Positions 1-6,930 of a stretch of 24,206 nucleotides of DNA are shown here, piece after piece. The DNA lies in assembly GCA_034189695.1 (NCBI GenBank), contig JAXHUA010000148.1:1-24206 (forward strand), in the 5' to 3' direction. This stretch comes from JAXHUA01 sp034189695. GTDB taxonomy: Bacteria; Chloroflexota; Dehalococcoidia; E44-bin15. Below the pieces are notes generated by a model. It ran no database searches, had not been told where the DNA came from, and was given only the letters and a program-made list of their open reading frames with translations. How positions within the stretch are numbered: position 1 is the stretch's first letter; the number at the start of each line of letters is the position of its first letter. Position numbers and translations under genes: made by a program.

Positions 1-833
1 AACGGCATACGCCGGAAGGTCTTGTAGTTGCCGCTGTCGTAATGGCAGTCTCCAGGTGGATGGCACCCAGAGATGATGACCCCATCGGCTCCCTAGTGCT
101 GGCCCCGAGCACCGTCGAAGACGCGTTCTGGCTGACGGTCAAGGCGTTCAATATCGCCGAGAAGTACCAGTTGCCGGTCATAGTGCTGACCGACCACTAT
201 CTGGCCTCGTCGTATTCCACTGTGAGCCCGTTCGACCTTTCCGGGGTGACCATAGACAGGGGCGCTCTCCTGTCGCACGAAGACATACTGAGGATGGGCG
301 CGTACAGGCGGCACCAGGTTACCCCCTCAGGGATATCCCCGCGGGCACTGCCTCTTGAAAGCCGCGCCCTGGTCGTCACCGACTCGGACGAGCACGACGA
401 GGAGGGACACCTCACCGAGGATGCCTCCACCCGAACGGATATGATGAACAAGAGGCTGCGCAAGCTGGAGGGGCTCAAGGCGGAGATGGGCGGGCCACGC
501 CTGTACGGCCCGGAGAGGGCCGATGCCACCCTCGTCGGCTGGGGCAGCACCTATGGAGCACTCAGGGAAGCGGTCGACATCCTGCACCGCCAGCACGTGG
601 ACGTGAATCTCCTCCACCTGACCGAGCTGTGGCCACTTCCGTTCAAGCCGGTTTTCGACGTGCTGGTCTATGCTAACCGCAAGATCGTGGTGGAGAACAA
701 TGCCACCGGGCAACTGGCGACCCTTATCCGGGCTGAAACCGGCATCAAGGCCGATGCCCGCATTCTGAAGTTCGACGGGCGCCCCTTCACCCCGGAACTG
801 ATCGTCCGCGACTTCAACAAGGAGGTGAGGTGA
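1..833 (+). CDS. korA: 2-oxoacid:ferredoxin oxidoreductase, alpha subunit (5' end missing)
   Basis: This is the C-terminal part of a KorA-type subunit, which with KorB oxidatively decarboxylates a 2-oxoacid to an acyl-CoA and reduces ferredoxin. The frame is open to the left edge from base 3, so the gene begins outside the window; the ATG at 42 is internal. Family signatures seen are LVLAPSTVEDAFWLTVKAF near the start, GWGSTYGALREAVD, LHLTELWPLP, and VVENNATGQLATLIRAETG near the end. The first 25 or so visible residues match the family poorly, which may be ordinary divergence or an upstream frame problem. A separate gamma subunit is not visible; in two-subunit enzymes the gamma domain is fused to the missing N-terminus. 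The stop overlaps the korB start region. The substrate, 2-oxoglutarate or another 2-oxoacid, cannot be decided. Confidence 0.9.
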   Translation, partial: RHTPEGLVVAAVVMAVSRWMAPRDDDPIGSLVLAPSTVEDAFWLTVKAFNIAEKYQLPVIVLTDHYLASSYSTVSPFDLSGVTIDRGALLSHEDILRMGAYRRHQVTPSGISPRALPLESRALVVTDSDEHDEEGHLTEDASTRTDMMNKRLRKLEGLKAEMGGPRLYGPERADATLVGWGSTYGALREAVDILHRQHVDVNLLHLTELWPLPFKPVFDVLVYANRKIVVENNATGQLATLIRAETGIKADARILKFDGRPFTPELIVRDFNKEVR

Positions 834-835
834 CC

Positions 836-1687
836 ATGGTGACGATAGCCGACTACGCCGGACTCAAGCCGACCTGGTGTCCCGGATGCGGCAACTTCGG
901 GATTCTAACCGCGCTCAAGCAAGCCCTGGTGACGCTGGAGATCGAGCCCTACCAGGTGTTGCTGGTATCCGGCATCGGGCAGGCCGGCAAGCTGCCCCAC
1001 TACATGAAGGGTAACGTATTCAACTCCCTTCACGGGCGCACACTGCCCCCTGCCACCGGCGCCAAGATCGCCAATCCAGAGCTTGCCGTAATCGCCATCT
1101 CAGGCGACGGGGACGCCTACGGTGAAGGTGGCAACCATTTCATCAGTGCAGCGCGGCGCAACAACGACATCACCTACCTGGTGCATAACAACCAGGTCTA
1201 CGGCCTCACCAAGGGACAGGCATCACCCACCAGCGACTTCGGCTTCGTGACCAAGACCACGCCGCAGGGGGCTGACGTCCCGCTCAACCCGCTCGCCCTG
1301 GCCATCGCCGCCGGCGCTACCTTCGTCGCCAGGGGCTTCGCGGGCGATGTGCAGCATCTGTCACACCTCATCGTCCAGGGCATCCAGCACCGTGGCTTCG
1401 CACTTATCGACATCCTTCAGCCGTGTCCCTCGTTCAATCACCGCAACACATTCGCCTGGTACCGGGAACGGGTGTACAAGCTGGAGGAGAACGGCTACGA
1501 TTCAGGAAACAAACTGGGCGCCTTCGAGAAGGCGCAGGAGTGGGAGGAGCGGATACCGATCGGCGTGCTCTACAGCGTGGAGGCACCAACCTTCGAAGAC
1601 CGCCTTCCCGCCCTGAAGAGAGGCCCTTTGGTGCGGCGCACGATCGACCCGGCGCAGGCGGAGGCGTTGCTTGGAGAGTTCCTCTAG
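836..1687 (+). CDS. korB: 2-oxoacid:ferredoxin oxidoreductase, beta subunit
   Basis: KorB is the thiamine-diphosphate-binding beta subunit that pairs with the KorA just upstream. CPGCG at residues 15-19 supplies cluster ligands, and GDGDAYGEGGNHF from residue 90, followed by NDITYLVHNNQVYGLTKGQ, is the ThDP/Mg site and its continuation. The length of 283 residues is normal for the two-subunit family. The ATG at 836 is preferred because GGAGGTGA at 821-828 sits about seven bases upstream and the family usually starts close to the CPGCG motif. A GTG at 830 overlapping the korA stop is the alternative and adds two residues. Tight coupling to korA indicates co-translation. In some anaerobic aromatic degraders KorAB feeds electrons to benzoyl-CoA reductase, which fits the reductase-type genes further along, although they are on the other strand and several kilobases away. 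Confidence 0.95.
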   Translation: MVTIADYAGLKPTWCPGCGNFGILTALKQALVTLEIEPYQVLLVSGIGQAGKLPHYMKGNVFNSLHGRTLPPATGAKIANPELAVIAISGDGDAYGEGGNHFISAARRNNDITYLVHNNQVYGLTKGQASPTSDFGFVTKTTPQGADVPLNPLALAIAAGATFVARGFAGDVQHLSHLIVQGIQHRGFALIDILQPCPSFNHRNTFAWYRERVYKLEENGYDSGNKLGAFEKAQEWEERIPIGVLYSVEAPTFEDRLPALKRGPLVRRTIDPAQAEALLGEFL

Positions 1688-1758
1688 GCACGGCTGGCCG
1701 GCCGCCGCTCCGGGGACCGTTCTCCAGGACTGCACAAGAGAGAGACAGGGAGGCACTA

Positions 1759-2064
1759 ATGGAACAACGCTACCAGGCCACGCTTGAAGTCAACAAGGAG
1801 CCGGTCGACCTCAACCCCTTCATCGAGCAATTCGTGGCGCGGACAACGGCTGGCGCCGTGTCGGCCCTTCGAGGCGCCGAGAACATCGAGAGCCTGGAGC
1901 TTTCCGTCAGGCACGGGGATGTAACGGTGACCGTCAACGGCAAGGACATCGAAGTCACCCTGTTCCCCAACGAGATCCTCGCCAGCACGCTCACCGGCAT
2001 GGTGTCTTCACTGAGAGGCATCGGCCCAATAGACAGCATGGGCATCAGCGTGAAGGTGACATAG
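1759..2064 (+). CDS. conserved-looking hypothetical protein, 101 aa
   Basis: I do not recognise this family. The ATG at 1759 has a good ribosome site (GGGAGG, 1748-1753). The protein is small, acidic and soluble, with no signal peptide, membrane segment or cysteine. It reads as two parts: residues 1-45 rich in charged and helical residues (FIEQFVARTTAGAVSALRG), then alternating hydrophobic residues typical of beta strands (LELSVRHGDVTVTVNGKDIEVTLF). A phrase recurs in both halves (AVSALRGAENIESLELSV and MVSSLRGIGPIDSMGISV), which suggests an internal duplication. It follows korB by 71 bases and precedes the metallothionein-like gene on the same strand, so co-expression with korAB is plausible. 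A longer reading of the same frame back into korB lacks a comparable start site and was not used. Confidence 0.75.
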   Translation: MEQRYQATLEVNKEPVDLNPFIEQFVARTTAGAVSALRGAENIESLELSVRHGDVTVTVNGKDIEVTLFPNEILASTLTGMVSSLRGIGPIDSMGISVKVT

Positions 2065-2073
2065 CTTCTGCGT

Positions 2074-2090
2074 GCCGGGGTTCCTCCGGC
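2074..2090 (+). other. small hairpin after the 101-aa gene
   Basis: GCCGG pairs with CCGGC around a short inner stem and a TTC loop, ten bases after the stop codon at 2064. No T tract follows, so it is not a convincing terminator; it may be an mRNA-stabilising or processing hairpin, or chance in G+C-rich DNA. Confidence 0.2.
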
Positions 2091-2178
2091 GATTGAGACC
2101 AGAGTCACATACAGCAAGGCCAGACGACATGTAGCCTGAGGTTTGAGCGCTGAGAAAGCGCAAAAGGAGGTGGAGGCG

Positions 2179-2337
2179 ATGGTAGAGCAACTATGCCCCA
2201 GGTGCGGCTGCCCTATCGGGCAGGATGGCTACGAACTCGGAGGCGTGACCTACTGCTGTGAGCCCTGTGCGACCGGCTCGGGACCCTGCGAGTGTGGCTG
2301 CTGCGAGACCCCCACGGAGCCCGAGAAAGAGCACTAG
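2179..2337 (+). CDS. bacterial metallothionein-like Cys-rich protein, 52 aa
   Basis: This short protein has ten cysteines, at residues 6, 9, 11, 26, 27, 30, 37, 39, 41 and 42. The arrangement CPRCGCPI, then G-V-T-YCCEPCATG, then CECGCC resembles bacterial SmtA/PmtA metallothioneins, whose core is CxCxxCxC, G-x-YCCExCAxG and a final C-rich stretch. Such proteins bind Zn, Cd or Cu in the cytoplasm in thiolate clusters. The start at 2179 is chosen because AAAGGAGGTGGAGG ends only a few bases before it; an upstream in-frame TTG at 2143 has no such site. The histidines common in the SmtA C-terminal half are absent except for the last residue. It lies between korAB with the 101-aa gene and the DUF255 gene. 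A zinc-ribbon-like scaffold protein is the alternative. Confidence 0.75.
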   Translation: MVEQLCPRCGCPIGQDGYELGGVTYCCEPCATGSGPCECGCCETPTEPEKEH

Positions 2338-2373
2338 ACCGCGTTTGCATACAGTTTCCACAGGTCGCTCGAT

Positions 2374-4452
2374 ATGGCAAACCGTCTTATACAGGAGACG
2401 AGCCCGTATCTGCTTCAGCATGCCCACAACCCGGTCGACTGGTACCCATGGGGCGATGAGCCGTTCCAGCGGGCCAGAGCGGAGGACCGGCCGCTACTGG
2501 TGAGTATAGGGTACTCCGCGTGCCACTGGTGCCACGTTATGGAGCGCGAGTCCTTCGAGAACGAAGACACGGCCCGTTTGATGAATCGGGACTTTATCTG
2601 CGTCAAGGTGGACCGGGAGGAGCATCCCGATGTGGACAGTGTGTACATGGAAGCAGTGCAGGCTATGACCGGCAGGGGCGGCTGGCCGTTGACGGTGTTC
2701 CTCACACCGGACGGACGCCCGTTCTTCGGAGGTACCTACTTCCCGCCGGATGACAGCCACGGCCTGCCCGGCTTCCGGCGCGTATTACAGACCGTGGCCG
2801 ACGCCTACAGGAACAGGCGTCCGCTGGTCATGGACGCCGCCCAGCAGGTGCTGTCCAGCGTCGGTCAAGTGTCAGGGCCGGACGCCGCAGGACGGACGCT
2901 GAACGCCGACATCCTGCAGAGCGCCTATCGGGCGCTCGCCGGGACCTTCGATGCCAGTAACGGCGGCTTCGGCATGGCCCCCAAGTTCCCGCAGCCAATG
3001 GCCCATGAGTTCCTGCTGCGCTGGCATCACCGCACCGGTGAGCCACAAGCTCTGTCGATGGTGGAGTCGACCCTTGACCGCATGGCGTCCGGCGGCATAT
3101 ACGACCAGGTGGGCGGCGGCTTCCACCGTTACTCCACCGACGGCCGCTGGCTGGTTCCCCATTTCGAGAAGATGCTCTACGACAACGCCCTGCTCAGCCG
3201 GCTCTACCTGCACGCCTACCAGGTGACCGGCAACCCACGCTACCGCCGCGTCGCCGAGGAGACGCTGGACTACGTGCTGAGGGAGATGACCGGCCCGGCC
3301 GGAGAGTTCCATTCGGCCCAGGATGCCGACATCGAAGGCGAGGAAGGCAGGTACTACGTCTGGACAGCCCGGGACTTCAGCGAGGCGCTGGACAAGGAAG
3401 ACGCCCGCCTCATGCTCCAGTACTTCGGCGTCACCGATGAAGGCAACTTCGAAGGAAAGAACGTCCTCCACGTGCCCGCAGACCTCAGTGTGTTCTCCGC
3501 CAGCCTGGCCGCCGATGCTGAAGAGATTGCGGCAGTGGTCGACAGGTCGAAGAGACGGCTTCTCGCGGCAAGGGAGCAGCGGGGCAGGCCCAACCGCGAC
3601 GAGAAGGCCCTCACCTCGTGGAACGCGATGATGCTGCACGGCTTCGCCGAGGCCGCCGGCATCCTCGGCCGTGACGACTACCGTCGTGCGGCCATCGCCG
3701 GCGCCGCCTTCCTTCTCAGGGAGGTACGCCAGGGAGACCTGCTACTGCACACGTACAGGGACGGTCAGGCGAAGATACCCGGCTACCTCGACGACTATGC
3801 GCTCCTCGTCGACGCTCTGCTGGCGGTACACGAGGCCACTTTCGAGCAGCGCTGGTTGGAGGAGGCGGTGCAACTGGCCGGCCGGATGACGCAGCGTTTC
3901 GCCGACGCCAGCGGCGACGGGCTTCTCTATGACACCGCCGGCGATCACCATGCCCTGTTTGTCAGGCCCCGCGATGTCGTCGACTCGGTCAAGCCCTGCG
4001 GCAACTCAGCCGCCGCCGGCGCCCTGCTGCGCCTGGCCAGAATCACCGGTGACAAGTCCCACGAGGAGCACGGCGTGGCACTGCTGTCCCGCATGACGGA
4101 CCAAATGGCCGACCACCCCCTGGGGTTTGGGAACTGGCTCTGTGCCCTCGATTTCCACCTGTCCGTCCCAACCGAGATCGCCATCGTCGGGCCATACGGC
4201 GACCCTGCGACACAGGCCCTGTTGCACGTGGTACACCGGCGCTACAGGCCGAACAGCGTGCTGGTCGGGCTCCAGCCCCCGGAGTCTCCCGCGCCGGGAG
4301 CCGCAGCGCTCCTCCAGGACAGGACCATGCTCGACGGGCGCCCCACCGCCTACGTCTGTTACGGCTACTCCTGCCAGCAGCCAACCACCGACGCGGCAGC
4401 CCTTGAAGGGCAACTGACATCCTCACCCGCCGGCGGAGCAGCGTCACCCTGA
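2374..4452 (+). CDS. DUF255 thioredoxin-fold / six-hairpin glycosidase-like protein (YyaL type)
   Basis: The protein matches the YyaL/SPATA20 family of 650-700 residues: an N-terminal DUF255 thioredoxin-like domain (about residues 1-165) followed by an alpha/alpha-toroid region resembling glycoside hydrolases and N-acylglucosamine epimerases. Signatures are NRLIQETSPYLLQHAHNPVDWYPW at the start (19 of these residues lie before the domain core), SACHWCHVM with the CxxC cysteines at 50 and 53, KVDREEHPDVD, GWPLTVFLTPDGRPFFGGTY, GGGFHRYSTDGRWLVPHFEKML, and DEKALTSWNAMM. No signal peptide is seen, so it should be cytoplasmic. The exact function of the family is unknown; a redox or sugar-related role has been suggested. 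It follows the metallothionein-like gene by 36 bases. Its last nine bases overlap the end of the convergent gene on the other strand. Confidence 0.93.
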   Translation: MANRLIQETSPYLLQHAHNPVDWYPWGDEPFQRARAEDRPLLVSIGYSACHWCHVMERESFENEDTARLMNRDFICVKVDREEHPDVDSVYMEAVQAMTGRGGWPLTVFLTPDGRPFFGGTYFPPDDSHGLPGFRRVLQTVADAYRNRRPLVMDAAQQVLSSVGQVSGPDAAGRTLNADILQSAYRALAGTFDASNGGFGMAPKFPQPMAHEFLLRWHHRTGEPQALSMVESTLDRMASGGIYDQVGGGFHRYSTDGRWLVPHFEKMLYDNALLSRLYLHAYQVTGNPRYRRVAEETLDYVLREMTGPAGEFHSAQDADIEGEEGRYYVWTARDFSEALDKEDARLMLQYFGVTDEGNFEGKNVLHVPADLSVFSASLAADAEEIAAVVDRSKRRLLAAREQRGRPNRDEKALTSWNAMMLHGFAEAAGILGRDDYRRAAIAGAAFLLREVRQGDLLLHTYRDGQAKIPGYLDDYALLVDALLAVHEATFEQRWLEEAVQLAGRMTQRFADASGDGLLYDTAGDHHALFVRPRDVVDSVKPCGNSAAAGALLRLARITGDKSHEEHGVALLSRMTDQMADHPLGFGNWLCALDFHLSVPTEIAIVGPYGDPATQALLHVVHRRYRPNSVLVGLQPPESPAPGAAALLQDRTMLDGRPTAYVCYGYSCQQPTTDAAALEGQLTSSPAGGAASP

Positions 4453-5220
4453 AGCAATGAGGCGCTCGATCTCCGTCTTGAGCCCGGCGTCGTCGACGTC
4501 CAGGCGCCGGAGTATCTCCAGGGCCCGCGTTCGCGCCGGCCCCTCGATGTCGCCGTGCTCCGGTCGCCTCACGCTCTGGACAAATGAAAGGAGCTCCCTC
4601 GCCAGCTCACGGCCCCTCTCCCTGGCATGCTCCTCATTCAGTGCCTTGTACCCCTGGAGCTTGCGCGGCCCCTCGACCCCTCCCTCGGCGAAGTACCAGT
4701 CCCTGAAGCTGGTCCCACAGCCGACCGAGTACAGCAGGTACCCCAGCGGCGTCGCCGCCGCCGGTATGCCGAGGTGAAGCCCGCGCGCCGTCTCGCGACG
4801 CCCGGCGCTGTCGTACTCCACCATCATGTGACCGCCGGGAGGAATGACATCAGCGAGCAGCTTGAGCAGCGCCCTTTCGAGGTCCGTCCCGCCCACTTGC
4901 AGCGTCCGACCGCTGTCCCCAGCGCCGAAGGACACCTGCTCGGCCACGCTCATGGTCTCCACCCAGTTCTGGCTCGGGTACGGCCCCGCATTGTGCAGTC
5001 CGAGCACGGCAGGTCGGTCACTCACCGCGCCTCGTTCGTCCACAAGGTATACCTGGAAGTACACCGCCCCGAACCTGTTCTTCGGCCCGATGAGCACACG
5101 CGTGGTGACGCCGTCGACCTCACGCCCGCCAACGACATGGAGAGCGTGCTCGCCGGCCTCCGGCTCCCTCCACCCTCGCTCGACCCACTGCTCCAGGCTT
5201 GACTTCTCCTCAGACCCCAT
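4444..5220 (-). CDS. hypothetical protein, probable DUF1122 family
   Basis: A soluble 258-residue protein with no signal peptide or membrane segment. The central and C-terminal part (PPGGHMMVEYDS, ET, GIPAAATPLGYLLY, FRDWYFAEGGVEGPRKLQGYKALNEEHA) resembles DUF1122 proteins known mainly from archaea and some anaerobic bacteria, whose function is unknown. That region has the feel of an acyltransferase-like fold, but I see no catalytic signature that would fix an activity. The N-terminus (GREVDGVTTRVLIGPKNRFGAVYFQVYLVDERG) looks like a beta-rich domain. The ATG at 5220 is chosen because AGGTG lies six bases upstream; a GTG at 5229 is the alternative. An extended -10 promoter is visible upstream at 5281-5289. 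It is convergent with the DUF255 gene and its 3' end overlaps that gene by nine bases. Confidence 0.8.
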   Translation of the reverse strand: MGSEEKSSLEQWVERGWREPEAGEHALHVVGGREVDGVTTRVLIGPKNRFGAVYFQVYLVDERGAVSDRPAVLGLHNAGPYPSQNWVETMSVAEQVSFGAGDSGRTLQVGGTDLERALLKLLADVIPPGGHMMVEYDSAGRRETARGLHLGIPAAATPLGYLLYSVGCGTSFRDWYFAEGGVEGPRKLQGYKALNEEHARERGRELARELLSFVQSVRRPEHGDIEGPARTRALEILRRLDVDDAGLKTEIERLIASG

Positions 5221-5280
5221 CCGCTTCACCTGCGCCTCGTCTCAACTGTGCGCCCATTCCACGTCTCAGCGTCTGCAGGG

Positions 5281-5289
5281 AGTATAGCA
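5281..5289 (-). promoter_or_regulatory. extended -10 promoter element for the DUF1122-like gene
   Basis: Read on the minus strand the bases are TGCTATACT, an extended -10 (TGn-TATACT) about 60 bases upstream of the ATG at 5220. The -35 region is weak. This makes the DUF1122-like gene an independent transcription unit. Confidence 0.45.
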
Positions 5290-5314
5290 CAGCGTCCACC
5301 AGTCCTTCAGTGCG

Positions 5315-5342
5315 TTGACGCGTCAGAAGCGATGTCTACAGA
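5315..5342 (+). repeat. left copy of 21-bp direct repeat (promoter-like)
   Basis: Bases 5315-5335 are identical to 6812-6832. Homology continues past one single-base gap (CTACAGA here, GCTATAGA in the right copy), so the related segment is about 28 bases. It contains TTGACG and the perfect palindrome TGACGCGTCA. The copies flank the A+T-richer HEPN-like gene, which looks like an insertion with duplication of its target. This copy carries a degraded promoter (16-base spacer, TACAGA). Confidence 0.8.
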
Positions 5343-5471
5343 CCACCATCGATTTGCACTTCTGCCGTTGCACAGTCCAGGCCTTCGGAACCATGACCGC
5401 ACATAGCGGCTTTCTGTGCAATCTTGAGATGTATGTGGATCGTTGCAGAGAGTGGAGCAGGATCGCTTTGA

Positions 5472-6593
5472 CTAGAGATAGTAGCAAATCTGGTCGAGGA
5501 CTAGAATGGACTGCAGGGCTCTTGTCCTGGTATAGGCACTAGCTGGCGCAACGCCGTGGCTTGAGCTATGACGCGACAAGTCAATTTGGCCAGTTGCCAG
5601 GTCGAATTGTGCGAAGACAACGTCCCGCAGATAGTCAAGAAATGGTACCGGTAGTAGCAGGGAGTAACCAGAGCCAGACTTTGCCTCACCCATTTCTTTG
5701 ATGGATTGCACGAGATCTCGCACGCTAACGTCTTTGCCTTTGCCAGTATCGCCGAAGTACCGGATCCTGAGAATCCCCTCTGCTTCCGGCAACAACGTCT
5801 TGATGCAGTTTATGTAACCTTCTTCATCACCACGTAGGAAAGCATTAGTTCCAGCCTCAATGAGTTCCCTCTTCTCCAGGAAGACCGCTTTCCTCCACCA
5901 CCGCGCTGTTATCTGTTCAACTGTCGCCCTATCGAAGCTCGCGACAACTCCTTCAATTCTTTTGTCAAAGTCGAATCCATCAGGGTAGGCCTCGCACAAT
6001 GCCCTATAACGCCAACCAAGGAGTGCTATGAACGGAAACCATCCATGTTTCATCATTTCCTCAAATTGCGTTCCGCTCCTCAAAACTTCATAGACATACT
6101 GAAATGACAGTTCACGATATAGCTTCCCCAAAGCCATCCATGCGGCGTCTACATCCAGTCTTTCCTGACAATCCAAATCAAGGAATAGCCCAAACTTCCA
6201 ACCGACTTTGAAGCAGTAAATCAGTTTGTCCGTATCAGTGATTTGAATACCCGGGAATTTCAATCTGCGTATGTCTGCAATATCTTCGTCGGTTGCTACT
6301 TCCTGCGCCTCAATATCGCGTTTAGCCAGAATTTCTACCTCAACCGCAAAATCGTTCACATAGAGTTCAGCACTTGAGTCCCCGTGTATCAGTACCAGGA
6401 ATTGATAGACAGCGTTCTGCAGAACTCCGCACCTATTGAGAAACAGGTTGGATATCTGTTCGACATACTTGTAGAACTCGGGTTCGTCCGAAGTAACCAA
6501 ACCTCTGACTAAGGCCCAGAAGAATTCACCCGGCCGTACATTCGTGGGCGCAAAACCAACAATGTCCTGGACTGCATCAAGGTGAAAATGCAT
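5472..6593 (-). CDS. unknown protein with C-terminal HEPN-like R-x4-H motif, probably acquired
   Basis: I cannot name this 373-residue protein. It looks all-alpha and soluble. The C-terminus has SRHSSSHG (Arg341, His346; R-x4-H) followed by a helix ALQSILVLDQICYYL, the arrangement seen at the end of many HEPN-type domains in defence and toxin proteins, where this motif is the RNase active site. The body is rich in aromatic and charged residues with no other recognised motif. The coding sequence is visibly more A+T-rich and uses mixed third positions, unlike every neighbour. The ATG at 6593 has GGAG about ten bases upstream, and a candidate promoter lies at 6699-6727. The gene sits alone between two copies of a 21-bp direct repeat, consistent with recent acquisition. 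A solitary antiphage or stress RNase is a reasonable guess, not a demonstrated function. Confidence 0.75.
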   Translation of the reverse strand: MHFHLDAVQDIVGFAPTNVRPGEFFWALVRGLVTSDEPEFYKYVEQISNLFLNRCGVLQNAVYQFLVLIHGDSSAELYVNDFAVEVEILAKRDIEAQEVATDEDIADIRRLKFPGIQITDTDKLIYCFKVGWKFGLFLDLDCQERLDVDAAWMALGKLYRELSFQYVYEVLRSGTQFEEMMKHGWFPFIALLGWRYRALCEAYPDGFDFDKRIEGVVASFDRATVEQITARWWRKAVFLEKRELIEAGTNAFLRGDEEGYINCIKTLLPEAEGILRIRYFGDTGKGKDVSVRDLVQSIKEMGEAKSGSGYSLLLPVPFLDYLRDVVFAQFDLATGQIDLSRHSSSHGVAPASAYTRTRALQSILVLDQICYYL

Positions 6594-6811
6594 TTTGCTG
6601 CTCTCCGCACTACGCTTGGGTCACCGAGGTCTCAGAGAAACGTCACTTAATAAGACAGCGTAGTCTCTATGCCCCCCCCCAGAAAGCCACTTCCGAGCAT
6701 CCTACACTTTCCTGCCACAAACAGCAATTCGGGTACGGTGTCTTCTGCTTCTCATTACGTTCCCCACTAAGATAGTAACGTGCGTTCAGAATGCATTCGC
6801 ACGTCGTCGAA
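6594..6811. other. upstream region of the HEPN-like gene with a C9/G9 tract
   Basis: No gene is seen here. It holds a run of nine C (6672-6680; G9 on the coding strand of the HEPN-like gene) and the candidate minus-strand promoter at 6699-6727. The G tract would fall in the 5' untranslated region, about 80 bases before the start codon. Base composition resembles the inserted gene rather than the flanks. Confidence 0.5.
6699..6727 (-). promoter_or_regulatory. candidate sigma70 promoter of the HEPN-like gene
   Basis: On the minus strand TTGCTG (6722-6727) and TAGGAT (6699-6704) are separated by 17 bases. Transcription would start near 6692, giving a leader of about 100 bases that includes the G9 tract. 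Confidence 0.35.
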
Positions 6812-6840
6812 TTGACGCGTCAGAAGCGATGTGCTATAGA
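6812..6840 (+). promoter_or_regulatory. sigma70 promoter of the glycyl radical enzyme gene; right copy of the direct repeat
   Basis: TTGACG (6812-6817) and TATAGA (6835-6840) are 17 bases apart, and TG one base before the -10 makes it an extended -10 as well. The -35 overlaps the perfect palindrome TGACGCGTCA (6813-6822), a likely operator for a repressor. Bases 6812-6832 are an exact direct repeat of 5315-5335. Transcription should start near 6847, leaving a leader of about 84 bases before the ATG at 6931. Confidence 0.7.
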
Positions 6841-6930
6841 GTACGTGCGTCGCCATCCTCACGACGCCGTGCATCGGGCCCGAGTTGCCACACCTCACGC
6901 GGCCCACGAGCCCGCCGAAGGGAGGACAAG

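Noticed and set aside
5315..5542. Small plus-strand open frame starting at the left direct repeat
   Set aside because: It runs through non-coding sequence into the antisense of the HEPN-like gene and has no ribosome site or recognisable content.
6829..6930. Earlier ATG giving the glycyl radical enzyme 34 more residues
   Set aside because: It lies inside the promoter, encodes an Arg/Ser-rich stretch unlike the family, and lacks the Shine-Dalgarno found before 6931.
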